NCBI GenBank assembly: GCA_963702995.1
Contig: OY969783.1
Coordinates: 124,001-188,000, forward strand
Length of the DNA: 64,000 nt
Direction of reading: 5' to 3'
Source of the DNA: MFD04580-c1 sp963702995
Lineage (GTDB): Bacteria > Planctomycetota > Phycisphaerae > Tepidisphaerales > Tepidisphaeraceae
Each line of letters begins with the position of its first letter. Positions within the stretch are counted from its first letter, which is position 1. This document shows positions 42,414-53,827 of the stretch, one piece after another. The position numbers were made by a program, and so were the translations under genes. The notes under the pieces are model-generated. The model saw only the letters and a list, made by a program, of their open reading frames with translations. It had not been told where the DNA came from and made no database searches.

Positions 42414-42893
42414 ATGGCCGGGAAGGGAAACAAGCCGAAAGCAGACGTGTCGCCACGCATCAACAACCGGCGGGCGCTCCACGAATATTTCATCGACGCC
42501 AAGGTCGAATGCGGCATGGTCCTGCTGGGCAGCGAGGTGAAAAGCCTCCGGGCGGGACGGGCGCAGCTTCAGGACGCCTTCGCCCGCGTTGAGCGCGGCG
42601 AACTCATCCTTCACGCCTGCCACATCGACGCGTATAAAGAAGCCTCGTACATGAACCATCTCCCCACGCGGGAGCGAAAGCTTCTTGCCCACAAGCGGGA
42701 GATCAAAAAACTGGACGACGCCAGCAAGGTGCGCGGGACCACGCTGATCCCGCTGGCGATCTACTTCAAGGGCGGCCGCGCCAAGGTGGAGATCGGCGTC
42801 GCCAAAGGCAAGCAGCAGCACGACAAGCGAGAAACCATCAAGAAGAAGGAAATGGACCGCGAACTTCGCAAGGCAATGAGCCACAAGAGGTAA
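42414..42893 (+). CDS. smpB: SsrA-binding protein SmpB
   Basis: 159 codons from ATG 42414. Motifs NNRRALHEYFIDAKVECGMV, LLGSEVKSLRAGRAQLQDAF and the basic C-terminal tail (HDKRETIKKKEMDRELRKAM) define SmpB. With tmRNA it rescues stalled ribosomes; the tail occupies the decoding centre. The tmRNA gene is not seen in the window. It is followed after four bases by a glycerophosphodiesterase-like gene, so the two are likely co-transcribed. Confidence 0.97.
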   Translation: MAGKGNKPKADVSPRINNRRALHEYFIDAKVECGMVLLGSEVKSLRAGRAQLQDAFARVERGELILHACHIDAYKEASYMNHLPTRERKLLAHKREIKKLDDASKVRGTTLIPLAIYFKGGRAKVEIGVAKGKQQHDKRETIKKKEMDRELRKAMSHKR

Positions 42894-42897
42894 TGTC

Positions 42898-43620
42898 GTG
42901 CCATTCCGCCCGCCGTCTACCCCTTGCTTCCAACCGCTCATCGTCGCCCACCGGGGGCTCTGGTTCGGCCGCTTCGCGGAGAACTCAACAGAAGCCTTCG
43001 ACGCGGCCGCCGATGCCGGCTTTCTTGCGGAGTGTGACGTGTGGGCCCTGGCCGACGGCGAGCCCGTCGTCATCCATGACCCAACGTTGGATCGCACCAC
43101 CACCGGATCGGGGCCTGTCTCCGCTCTCACCGCCGCGCAGCTTCGAGATGTTCGCGTGCGGCATCCCGACAGCCGCACTGCGCCCGTGCCGCTTCTGGCC
43201 GACATTGCGGATCGGGTTTACCTGGTGGAGATCAAGCCGCCCGACGCGGCCGCGCTCGTCCGACGGGTGATCGAGGTGATGAGCGGCCGCACCTGGGTGC
43301 TGCAGTCGTTCGACGCCCTGAACCTGGCGCACGCCGCCGCCACTGATCCGGCGTTGCCGCTCGCGCTGCTCGCCTATGAGCGGGGCAGCGTTAGCATCGC
43401 GACGGAGAAATCCTGGAACGCCCACTTGTATCACGAGATGCTGTCCGACCCGGTTGCGGCCCTTCCGCGCGGCCGCGGCCTGCGGGTGGGGGCCTGGACG
43501 GTCAATTCGCCGAAAGAGATCGCGGCCGCCATCAGCTCCCGCGCCGATGTTATCATCTCTGACCACCCGCACCGCGTCCGCGCCGCGCTGCTCGGCCAGC
43601 GTGAGCGCTCTGTGATGTGA
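42898..43620 (+). CDS. Glycerophosphodiester phosphodiesterase (GDPD)
   Basis: 240 codons from a GTG with AGAGGT upstream, four bases after smpB. LIVAHRGLWFGRFAENS carries the HR of the GDPD active site; AECDVWALADGEPVVIHDP carries the Glu/Asp and second His. VEIKPPDA and the C-terminal VGAWTVNSPKEIAAAISSRA and VIISDHP complete the TIM-barrel signature. No signal peptide is seen, so it acts in the cytoplasm, hydrolysing glycerophosphodiesters to glycerol 3-phosphate and an alcohol. Coupling to smpB is likely transcriptional only. Confidence 0.9.
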   Translation: MPFRPPSTPCFQPLIVAHRGLWFGRFAENSTEAFDAAADAGFLAECDVWALADGEPVVIHDPTLDRTTTGSGPVSALTAAQLRDVRVRHPDSRTAPVPLLADIADRVYLVEIKPPDAAALVRRVIEVMSGRTWVLQSFDALNLAHAAATDPALPLALLAYERGSVSIATEKSWNAHLYHEMLSDPVAALPRGRGLRVGAWTVNSPKEIAAAISSRADVIISDHPHRVRAALLGQRERSVM

Positions 43621-43910
43621 CTGGGAGGTTTGCCGACAATTCCCCAATTCTGTGGGTTGGGCTCGTTCGTTTGACGAGCTCGCTCCGTTGGATCTCGGCC
43701 ACCGCCCGCGTCTTCCTGGGAGGCCCGTCATTAAGCAAAGAATGTGAACGGGAAGTGCGAGGCGGGCTCCCATCCCCTTGGACATCGCCGCCGGCCTGGA
43801 CGGGCAAACGGCGGCGAGCGACGCGACAGGTCAAACGAAATCCGTTATTCAATACGCTTTGATTGCCCGCTGGAGGAGCAACCGCGTGATGCTTGTTTGA
43901 GAGGACCTTG

Positions 43911-45737
<1,827 letters not shown>

Positions 45738-45782
45738 ACGAGAGGCCGCTGGCCGCGAACACCTGGTTCCGCCCGAGCAAGC

Positions 45783-47369
45783 ATGCCCGCCAACCCGTTC
45801 GAAATCGCGCTCGAGCATCACCGGTGCGGCCGCCTCAAAAGGGCCGAGGCGGGGTACCGGGACGTGCTCTCGCGCGACGCGGGGCACATTGAGGCCGCGC
45901 ATTGGCTGGGCGTTCTGCTTTTTCAGGCGGGCGATATCGATGGGGCTACCACTCTTCTGCGACAGGCCGCCGAGGCGCGGCCCGATGACGCGGCGTACCT
46001 CCATAACCTGGGGCAGGCTTACCTCGCCGCGGGGCGGGTGAGCGCCGCGATCGACACGCTGGAGGAATCGGCCCGAATCGACCGCGGGGCGAAGGAGGCG
46101 CTGCTTGCCCTCGGGCAGGCACGGATGAGACGGGGCGGCTCTGGCGATGCGGCGGCCGCCGTTTGCGCTTTTCGCAAGGCGCAGGCCCTGGGCGATGACT
46201 CCCCGGAGACCCACCATCGACTGGGGACAGCGCTGATCGCCTCGGGGAGCCCCGAGGCGGCCGTCGTCGAACTTCAAGCCGCGATCGCGCTCAACCCCGA
46301 CTTCGCGGCGGCATATCTTCGCCAGGCCTACGCCCACCGCGCACTCGGGGACCTGAAAGAGGTTCGCAAGTGCCTGATCAAGGCGCTGGAGATCGAACCG
46401 GGGCTCGCTGGCGCCTGGCACGCGCTGGGGCTTCTCGACGCCGAACTGGGCAACATGCAACAGGCGGCCGGTTCCTTCCGGCGAGCGATCAAAGCCGATG
46501 CGACACTGGTCGCCGCCCGAGTCGGGCTCGCGAACGTCCTTCGACGCGCCGGCCAGAAGAAGGAGGCGGATGTCGCGATGGCGGAAGCGACGGTTCTGTC
46601 GGCCGAGAGCGAGCCGACAGCGGCAGTCGCGGCGACCGACCTGGGCCTATCGTCGGTCGAAGCGTACGAACAGCGGATCACGCTCGACGCCGGGCAGCGC
46701 GACGTCCAGTTTGCGCTGGCGGTGATGAAGTACACGCTGCCGCCCGCGCAGCTCCCGAGTTCCAGCTTGGTGAAATTGTTCGACGAATATGCCGATCGCT
46801 TCGAGCAACACCTGACCGAGAAGCTGCAATATCACGTCCCGGAGATGATGGCGGCCGCCCTGAGCGAGCGACTGCCAAAGCGGCCGGTGTCGGTGCTGGA
46901 CTTGGGGTGCGGGACGGGCCTGGTCGGCTCGCTGCTGCGGCCGATGGCGTCAACGCTGGTCGGCATTGATCTTTCGCCGGGGATGATCGAAAAGGCGCGT
47001 GGGCGCGGCATCTACGACCGCCTTGAGGTGGCCGATGCGCTCGCGGGGCTTCGGGCGGCCGCCCCAGCATCCTACGACGTGCTGGCCAGCGCCGACGTCC
47101 TGATCTACATCGGCGACCTGTCCGAACATTTCGAGGCGGCCGCCGCCGCTCTCCGCCCCGGCGGTATTTTCGCTTACACCGTCGAATCAACCGGCGAAGG
47201 CCGCTACTCCCTGCACCCCCGCACCGTCCGCTATCGCCACTCCGCCAGCTATCTGAAGCACCTCGCGACGATCTACGGCTTCGAAGAGGTTCTCTTCAAC
47301 CCCATTACCGTCCGCACAGAATCGAACCACCCCGTCCCAGGCTTCCTCTCCCTCATCCGGCTGCCATAA
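45783..47369 (+). CDS. TPR-repeat protein with class I SAM-dependent methyltransferase domain
   Basis: 528 codons. Residues 1 to about 280 form tandem TPR units (AAHWLGVLLFQAGDIDGATT, AYLHNLGQAYLAAGRVSAAI, LAGAWHALGLLDAELGNMQQ). After a linker, VSVLDLGCGTGLVGSLL is motif I of a class I methyltransferase, with VGIDLSPGMIEKARGRG, DVLASADVLIYIGDL and LRPGGIFAYTVES following. This matches the predicted TPR-methyltransferase family (COG4976); the substrate is unknown, probably a protein or surface glycan given the TPR part. Its TAA stop is the edge of the nested palindrome at 47368. Confidence 0.88.
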   Translation: MPANPFEIALEHHRCGRLKRAEAGYRDVLSRDAGHIEAAHWLGVLLFQAGDIDGATTLLRQAAEARPDDAAYLHNLGQAYLAAGRVSAAIDTLEESARIDRGAKEALLALGQARMRRGGSGDAAAAVCAFRKAQALGDDSPETHHRLGTALIASGSPEAAVVELQAAIALNPDFAAAYLRQAYAHRALGDLKEVRKCLIKALEIEPGLAGAWHALGLLDAELGNMQQAAGSFRRAIKADATLVAARVGLANVLRRAGQKKEADVAMAEATVLSAESEPTAAVAATDLGLSSVEAYEQRITLDAGQRDVQFALAVMKYTLPPAQLPSSSLVKLFDEYADRFEQHLTEKLQYHVPEMMAAALSERLPKRPVSVLDLGCGTGLVGSLLRPMASTLVGIDLSPGMIEKARGRGIYDRLEVADALAGLRAAAPASYDVLASADVLIYIGDLSEHFEAAAAALRPGGIFAYTVESTGEGRYSLHPRTVRYRHSASYLKHLATIYGFEEVLFNPITVRTESNHPVPGFLSLIRLP

Positions 47370-47540
47370 AAGGGTCAGAAGGTATTTCGACGAGCGCTAA
47401 ACACCTCCAGACCCCTTTATTCAGGCGGAAAAGGGTCGGGAGGTATTTTCCTCCCGAGAAACACCTTCTGACCGTTTTACGACGCCGGAAAAGGGGTCTG
47501 GAGGTGTTTTTTTTTGAGGGAAATACCTTCTGACCCTTTT
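47368..47540. repeat. Three-level nested palindrome (element B cluster) between convergent genes
   Basis: Outer arms 47368-47388 and 47520-47540 are perfect 21-bp reverse complements (AAAAGGGTCAGAAGG...). Middle arms 47399-47418 and 47490-47509 are perfect over 20 bp (AAACACCTCCAGACCCC...). Inner arms 47429-47450 and 47458-47478 are imperfect (16 of 20), with a separate perfect stem TCGGGAGG/CCTCCCGA at 47436-47457. All arms are variants of one sequence. The ends coincide with the stop codons of the genes on both sides. Bidirectional transcription termination is likely. Confidence 0.9.
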
Positions 47541-50500
47541 TAGTTGAGCGGGAGGGCTGGGGTGGGCAGGGGAGGTGGGGTCGGGGGGCGGGAGGCGACG
47601 AGTTGGCGGCACCAGATTCGGAAGCGGTCGAGATAGAGGTAGATAACGGGGGTGGTGTAGAGGGTGAGCACTTGGCTGAAGATCAGGCCGCCGACGATGG
47701 CGATGCCGAGGGGGCGGCGGAGTTCGGCGCCGGTGCCGGTGCCCAGCGCCAGGGGAAGGCCGCCGAGCAGGGCGGCGAGGGTCGTCATGATGATCGGGCG
47801 GAAGCGGAGAAGGCACGCCTGGAAGATCGCCTCCTCAGGCCCCTTCCCCTGGTTTCGCTCGGCCTCGATCGCAAAGTCGATCATCATGATCGCGTTCTTC
47901 TTCACAATGCCGATCAGCAGGATGATGCCAATCAGCGCGATCACGCTCAAATCGGTGTCGCACATCAGCAGGGCGAGCAGCGCGCCGACCCCGGCCGACG
48001 GGAGCGTGGACAGGATCGTGATCGGGTGGATCAGGCTTTCGTAGAGGATCCCCAGGACGATATAGACTGCCAGCAGCGCGAAGACGATCAGCACCCACTC
48101 GTTGGAGAGCGAATCCTGGAACGCCTGCGCCGCTCCGCCGAAGCTGCCATGCACCGACGCCGGCACGCCCATGTCGTGCATCGCCTTTTCGATGTCGGCG
48201 ACCGCGCTGCCCAACGCGACGCCCGGCGGAAGGTTGAACGAGATCGTCACCGACGGGAACTGCCCCGAGTGATTGACCGCCAGCGGCGTGTTCGACGGCG
48301 CATACCGCGTCACCTCGCTCAAGGGGATCAAGCCACCGCTCGTGGACTTGACGTAGACGTTCTTCAATCCATCCGGGCTCTGGCTGAACCTCGGGTCAAC
48401 CTCCATCACCACGTGATATTGGTTCAACGCGGTGTACATCGTGGACACCTGTCGCTGGCCAAAGGCGTCGTACAACGCGCTGTCTATCGCGGCCGTCGTC
48501 ACCCCCAGCCGGGACGCCGTCGCGCGGTCGATCGCAAGGTTCGCCGCCAGCCCCTTGATCTGCTGGTCGCTCTGCACGTCCACCAGCGTCGGCAGGCCCC
48601 GCATGGTCCGGGTCACCTTGGGGGCCCAGGCGTACAGGTCGGTCAGGTCGTCGGCGAGCAGGGTGTATTGATACTGGGCAGAGCTGCCGCGGCCGCCGAC
48701 GCGGAGGTCCTGCACCGCCTGGAAAATGAGGTCCGCGCCGGCGACCTTCGCAGTTTTCCCTCGGAGCCGCCCCATGACCTGGTCGGCCGACAGGCCAGCC
48801 CGCTGGGCCTTGGGCTTGAGCGCGACGAACATGCTTGCGGTGTTCAAGCTCCCGCGTCCGCCGCCGGTGAAGGCGATCACGCTTTCAACCGCGTCGTCAT
48901 GCCCGACGATGTCAGCGAAATTCGCCAGCAGGTTGCGCATGGTCTGGTACGACGTATCCTGGTCCGCCCGGATCGTCCCACTGAGGCGGCCGGTGTCCTG
49001 CTGCGGGAAGAAGCCCTTGGGCACCACCCCATACAGGTAGACCGTGAACCCCATCGTCCCCAGTGTCACCAGGATCATCAGGAACTGGTGGCGGAGGACC
49101 CACGCCAGCGTCACCTCATAGACCTTCAGCACGCCGTCAAAAATTTTCTCGCTGAAGTTGTAGAGCCAGCCGTGGCGCTCGTTCGCCGCCTTGGGCTTCA
49201 GGAGCATGGCGCACATCATCGGCGTGGTCGTCAGCGACACCACCAGCGACACCCCGATCGCCACGGACAGCGTCACGGCGAACTCCCGGAAGAGCCGCCC
49301 CACAATCCCTCCCATGAGCAGGATTGGGATGAACACCGCCACCAGCGACACGCTGATCGAGACGACGGTAAAGCCGATCTCGCGCGCTCCCTTGAATGAC
49401 GCCTGCAGCGGCGTCAGGCCCTCTTCAATGTGTCGCGTGATGTTCTCGATGACGACGATGGCGTCATCGACGACAAAGCCCGTGGCGATCGTCATCGCCA
49501 TCAGCGAGAGGTTGTCGATGCTGTACCCGCACAGGTACATCACCCCGAACGTCCCGACGAGCGAGATGGGGACGGCGACACTGGGGATCAGCGTCGAGCG
49601 GACGTCGCGCAGGAAGACGAACACCACCAGGATCACCAGCGCGATCGACAGGACGAGCGTGACTTCGACGTCCTTCACCGAAGCCCGGATCGTGGTCGTG
49701 CGGTCCAGGTCAACGTCAAGGTTCATCCCGGCGGGGATCTCCGCCCGCAGCTCCGGAAGCACCTTGTATACGCCGTCAACGGTTTCGATGATGTTCGCCC
49801 CCGGCTGGCGGAAAAGAACAAGCACCACCGACGGCACGCCGTTGGAGAGCCCGCCGGTCCGGATGTCTTCCACCGAATCCGTGACGCCCGCCACGTCCTC
49901 CAGCCGCACCGGCGCGCCGTTCCGGTAGGCGACGATGATCGGGCGGTACTCGCGCGCTTTAAGGAGCTGATCCGACGTTCCCAGGGAATAGTTGCGGCCG
50001 CTGTCGGCGAGATCGCCTTTGGGGCGGTTGGCGTTCGCGTTCCCGAGCACCGTTCGCACGTCATCCAGCCCGAGCTTGAAATTGTTGAGCGCTGTCGGGT
50101 TCACTTCGACCCGAACGGCCGGAAGCGCGCCGCCGCCGACGGTCACCTGGCCGACGCCTTTCAACTGCGCGAGCTTCTGCTGCAGGACCGACGACGCGAC
50201 ATCGTACATGCGGCCGGTGTCGTAGGTCTTGCTCGTCAGGGCGAGGATCATGATCGGCGCATCGGCCGGGTTCACCTTGCGGTAGGAAGGGTTGTTCGGA
50301 AGGTTGGAGGGGAGCTGCCCTCGGGCGGCGTTGATGGCCGCCTGGACATCGCGGGCGGCCGCGTCAATGTTGCGATTGAGATCGAAGACCAGCGCGATGT
50401 TGGTCGAGCCGAGCGTGCTCGACGACGTCATCTCGGTGATTCCCGCGATGCGGCCGAACTGCCGCTCCAGCGGCGTGGCCACCGCCGACGCCATGATGTC

Positions 50501-50668
50501 CGGGCTCGCGCCCGGCAGGTTCGCCGAGACCTGGATGCTCGGGAAATCCACCTGCGGCAACGGCGAAACCGGCAGCAGGCCGTAGGACAAGGCGCCGGCG
50601 AGACCGATCGCCAGGGTGAGCAGGGTCGTCGCCACGGGGCGGCGGATGAACGGGGCCGACATGCTCAT
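47540..50668 (-). CDS. mdtC: RND multidrug efflux permease, MdtC type
   Basis: About 1,042 codons. MSMSAPFIRRPVATTLLTLA is the usual N-terminus; PQVDFPSIQVSANLPGASPD, NPADAPIMILALTSK, ATGFVVDDAIVVIENITRHI (the Asp pair of the proton relay) and ALIGIILLIGIVKKNAIMMI are family blocks. It is an inner-membrane proton-driven pump protomer with twelve membrane helices. The start at 50668 overlaps the stop of the preceding permease by four bases (ATGA), so translation is coupled; ATG 50662 is an alternative. The gene is intact and ends in the nested palindrome. Two different permeases in one operon suggest an MdtBC/MuxBC-like heterotrimer. Confidence 0.93.
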   Translation of the reverse strand: MSMSAPFIRRPVATTLLTLAIGLAGALSYGLLPVSPLPQVDFPSIQVSANLPGASPDIMASAVATPLERQFGRIAGITEMTSSSTLGSTNIALVFDLNRNIDAAARDVQAAINAARGQLPSNLPNNPSYRKVNPADAPIMILALTSKTYDTGRMYDVASSVLQQKLAQLKGVGQVTVGGGALPAVRVEVNPTALNNFKLGLDDVRTVLGNANANRPKGDLADSGRNYSLGTSDQLLKAREYRPIIVAYRNGAPVRLEDVAGVTDSVEDIRTGGLSNGVPSVVLVLFRQPGANIIETVDGVYKVLPELRAEIPAGMNLDVDLDRTTTIRASVKDVEVTLVLSIALVILVVFVFLRDVRSTLIPSVAVPISLVGTFGVMYLCGYSIDNLSLMAMTIATGFVVDDAIVVIENITRHIEEGLTPLQASFKGAREIGFTVVSISVSLVAVFIPILLMGGIVGRLFREFAVTLSVAIGVSLVVSLTTTPMMCAMLLKPKAANERHGWLYNFSEKIFDGVLKVYEVTLAWVLRHQFLMILVTLGTMGFTVYLYGVVPKGFFPQQDTGRLSGTIRADQDTSYQTMRNLLANFADIVGHDDAVESVIAFTGGGRGSLNTASMFVALKPKAQRAGLSADQVMGRLRGKTAKVAGADLIFQAVQDLRVGGRGSSAQYQYTLLADDLTDLYAWAPKVTRTMRGLPTLVDVQSDQQIKGLAANLAIDRATASRLGVTTAAIDSALYDAFGQRQVSTMYTALNQYHVVMEVDPRFSQSPDGLKNVYVKSTSGGLIPLSEVTRYAPSNTPLAVNHSGQFPSVTISFNLPPGVALGSAVADIEKAMHDMGVPASVHGSFGGAAQAFQDSLSNEWVLIVFALLAVYIVLGILYESLIHPITILSTLPSAGVGALLALLMCDTDLSVIALIGIILLIGIVKKNAIMMIDFAIEAERNQGKGPEEAIFQACLLRFRPIIMTTLAALLGGLPLALGTGTGAELRRPLGIAIVGGLIFSQVLTLYTTPVIYLYLDRFRIWCRQLVASRPPTPPPLPTPALPLN

Positions 50669-53600
50669 CCCTGCACCGTCACTGGCCCCGCCTGATGCGG
50701 GAAGTTGACCGCGTCCTCCGCGCCTTCCTCGGGCTCCGTCTCGGCGCCGTGCGATGCGCTCATGCCGATCTTGCGGGCGACACGATCGAAGAAGAGGTAA
50801 ATCACCGGCGTCGTGTAGAGGGTCAGGACCTGGCTGAAGATCAGCCCACCGATCATCGCGATGCCGAGCGGCCGCCGCAGTTCCGAGCCGACGCCGTTGC
50901 CCAGAGCCAGCGGCACGCCGCCCAGCAGCGCCGCCATGGTCGTCATGAGGATGGGCCGGAAGCGGAGCAGGCAGGCCTGGTAGATCGCCTCTTCCGGCGG
51001 CTTGCCGCCGTGGCGTTCGGCGTCGAGCGCGAAGTCGATCATCATGATGGCGTTCTTTTTCACGATGCCGATGAGCAGGATGATCCCGATCAGCGCGATG
51101 ACGCCGAAGTCGGCCCCGCAGATCATCAGCGCCAACAGCGCCGACGCCGGCCGAGGGGAGCGTCGAGAGAATGGTGATCGGATGGACGTAGCTCTCGTAA
51201 AGGACCCCCAGGACGATATACACCGTCACCAGCGCGGCAAGGATCAGGAGCGACTCGTTCGCCAGCGACGCCTGGAACGCGGCGGCAGTCCCCTCGAACC
51301 GCGCCTGGACGCTCGCCGGCAGCCCAAGGTCGGCCTTCGCCTGGTCGATCGCGTTCACCGCATCGCCCAGCGACGAACCGGGCGTAATGTTGAAGGAGAT
51401 CGTCGCCGCGGGGAACTGGCCCTGATGGTTGATGACGAGCGGGGTGGTGGATTGCTCCACGTGCGTAAACGTTGAAAGGGGGACACGCCCGCCCGAGGCG
51501 GAGCCGACGTAGATGTTCCCCAGGTCGGTAAGGCGGCTCTGGAACTTCGGCAGGGCCTCCAGAACGACGCGGTACTGGTTCGACTGCGTGAACATCGTCG
51601 AGACCTGCCGCTGGCCAAAGGCGTCATACAGGGCATCGTCCACCGTCTGAAGGCTGATCCCCAGGCGCGACGCCATGTCGCGGTCGATCACCAGCTCGGC
51701 GTGCAGCCCCAGGTTCTGGAGGTCGCTGGCCACGTCCACCAGCACGGGCGACTTCTTCATCTTGTCAACCAGCCGGCCCACGGCGTCGGCAAGCTCGACC
51801 GGGTCCGGGCTTTCCAGGCTGTACTGATACTGCGTGCGGCTTACACGGTCTTCGACCGTCAGGTCCTGCACCGGCTGCATGAAGAGGGTGATGCCGTCCA
51901 CGCTCGCGATCGAAGGCTGCAGGCGGCGGATCACGTCGGCCGCACTAATCTTGCGCTCGTCCAGCGGTTTGAGATTGATCTGGATGCGGCCGCTGTTCAC
52001 CGTCGTGTTGGTGCCGTCCACGCCGATGAACGACGAGAGGCTCTGCACGGCGGGGTCGTGCAGGATCACGCGCGACAACGCTTCCTGACGGACGACCATG
52101 GCGCTGAAGGAGATGTCCTGCGGGGCTTCGGAGACGCCCTGGATCAGGCCCGTATCCTGAACCGGGAAGAACCCCTTGGGGATGATGATGTACAGGTAGA
52201 TCGTCAGCGCGAGCGTCGCGACGGCCACCACCAGGGTCGCCGGCTGATGGTTCAGTACGAACCGCAACGTGCGGCCGTAGAATTCGATCACCGACTCGAA
52301 CGCCCGCTCGGACATCTTGTAGAGCCGCCCCTGCTGGTCCGCGGGTTTATGGCGGAGGAGCTTGGCGCACATCATCGGCGTCAGCGTAAGCGACACGACG
52401 GCCGACACGATGATCGTGACGCTAAGGGTAACGGCGAACTCGCGGAACAGCCGCCCGACGATATCGCCCATGAACAGCAGCGGGATGAGCACCGCGATGA
52501 GGGAGACCGACAGCGAGACGATCGTGAAGCCGATCTGGGCCGACCCTTTCAGGGCGGCTTCAAGTGGGCTCTCGCCTTCTTCGACGTAGCGAACGATGTT
52601 CTCGATCATGACGATCGCGTCGTCCACCACGAAGCCGGTCGAGATCGTCAACGCCATCAGGGTCAGGTTATTCAGGCTGTAGCCGAGAAGGTACATCACC
52701 CCGAACGTGCCGACGATCGAAAGCGGCACGGCGACGCTGGGGATGACGGTCGCGGCGATGTTGCGCAGGAAGAGGAAGATCACCATCACGACCAGCGCGA
52801 TGGTGAGCATCATTTCCCACTGCACGTCGCTGACACTGGCGCGGATCGTGGTCGTTCGGTCGGTCAGCACTTCGACTTCAACCGACGACGGCATCGACGA
52901 GCGAAGCTGGGGCAGGAGCTTCTTCACCCGATCGACGACTTCGATGATGTTCGCGCCCGGCTGGCGCTGGATGTTGACGATGACCGAAGGGTTCTCGTTC
53001 ATCCAGGCGGCGAGGCGCGTGTTCTCGGCGTCGTCGATGACGTTGGCGACGTCGGAAAGGCGGACCGTCCGCGCACCGTCGGATGCCTTGACGATCAGCG
53101 TGCGGTATTGGTCGCTGGTCAGGAGCTGATCGTTGGCGCCGATGGTGTAGGACTGTTCCTTGCCGTCAAAGCTCCCTTTCGCCTGATTGACGTTGGCGGC
53201 CGCGAGGGCGGTGCGGATGTCCGCCATCGTCATTCCGAACGAGGCGAGCGCGGTGGGGTTGGCCTGGACCCGCACCGCGGGGCGCTGGCCGCCGCTGATG
53301 CTCACCAGGCCGACACCGGGGAGCTGCGAGATCTTCTGAACCAAGCGCGTATCGGCCAGATCTTCGACCTTGGACAGGGGCAGCGACTTGCTTGTCAGCG
53401 CGAGCGTGAGGATTGGCGCGTCGGCGGGGTTAATCTTGTTGTAGACCGGCGGGTTGGGCAGGTCCTTGGGGAGGTACGTGTTCGACGCGTTGATGGCCGC
53501 CTGGACCTGCTGCTCGGCGACGTCGATGTTCAGCTCCAGCGCGAACTGGAGCGTGATGACCGAGCAGCCGAACGAGCTGCTCGACGTCATCTGGTTCAAC

Positions 53601-53827
53601 CCGGGGACCTGGCCGAACTGCCGCTCCAGCGGGGAGGTGACGGACGACGCCATCACGTCAGGGCTGGCGCCGGGGTAGAAGGTCTGGACCTGGATGGTGG
53701 GGTAATCAACCTGGGGCAGAGCGGAGACGGGCAACTGCAGGTAAGCGACAGCGCCGGCGAGCAAAAGGCCCGCCATCAGCAGCGACGTCGCGACCGGCCG
53801 CAGAATGAAGGGCCTTGAGGGGCTCAT
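50665..53827 (-). CDS. mdtB: RND multidrug efflux permease, MdtB type, one frameshift
   Basis: About 1,053 codons. MSPSRPFILRPVATSLLMAG starts at 53827, overlapping the adaptor gene's stop by four bases. PQVDYPTIQVQTFYPGASPD, STGFVVDDAIVMIENIVRYV and TVYIVLGVLYESYVHPITIL identify the MdtB/MuxB group. Near 51145 the phase slips by one: LPSAGVGA in one frame continues as LMICGADFGVIALIGIILL and ends GPVTVQG at 50665. Without accounting for this, the first part reads through in another phase into the next gene as one giant fusion, which is artefactual. The final part carries the conserved ALIGIILLIGIVKKNAIMM block. Confidence 0.9.

Noticed and set aside
43621..43910. Possible small RNA or tRNA upstream of glnS
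   Set aside because: A short GCTCGT/ACGAGC hairpin is present, but no cloverleaf or conserved RNA family can be formed; I see nothing else in this spacer.
51701..53818. Long plus-strand frames opposite the efflux permeases (also 47603-49399)
   Set aside because: Their composition is dominated by Arg, His, Asp and Gly, as expected for antisense of permease genes; no family motif is present.
47540..53827. One apparent 2,095-codon minus-strand frame joining both RND permeases
   Set aside because: The middle stretch reads the end of the first permease in a wrong phase (Arg/His-rich nonsense). The correct phase there encodes a normal permease C-terminus ending at 50665, so it is two genes plus a frameshift.
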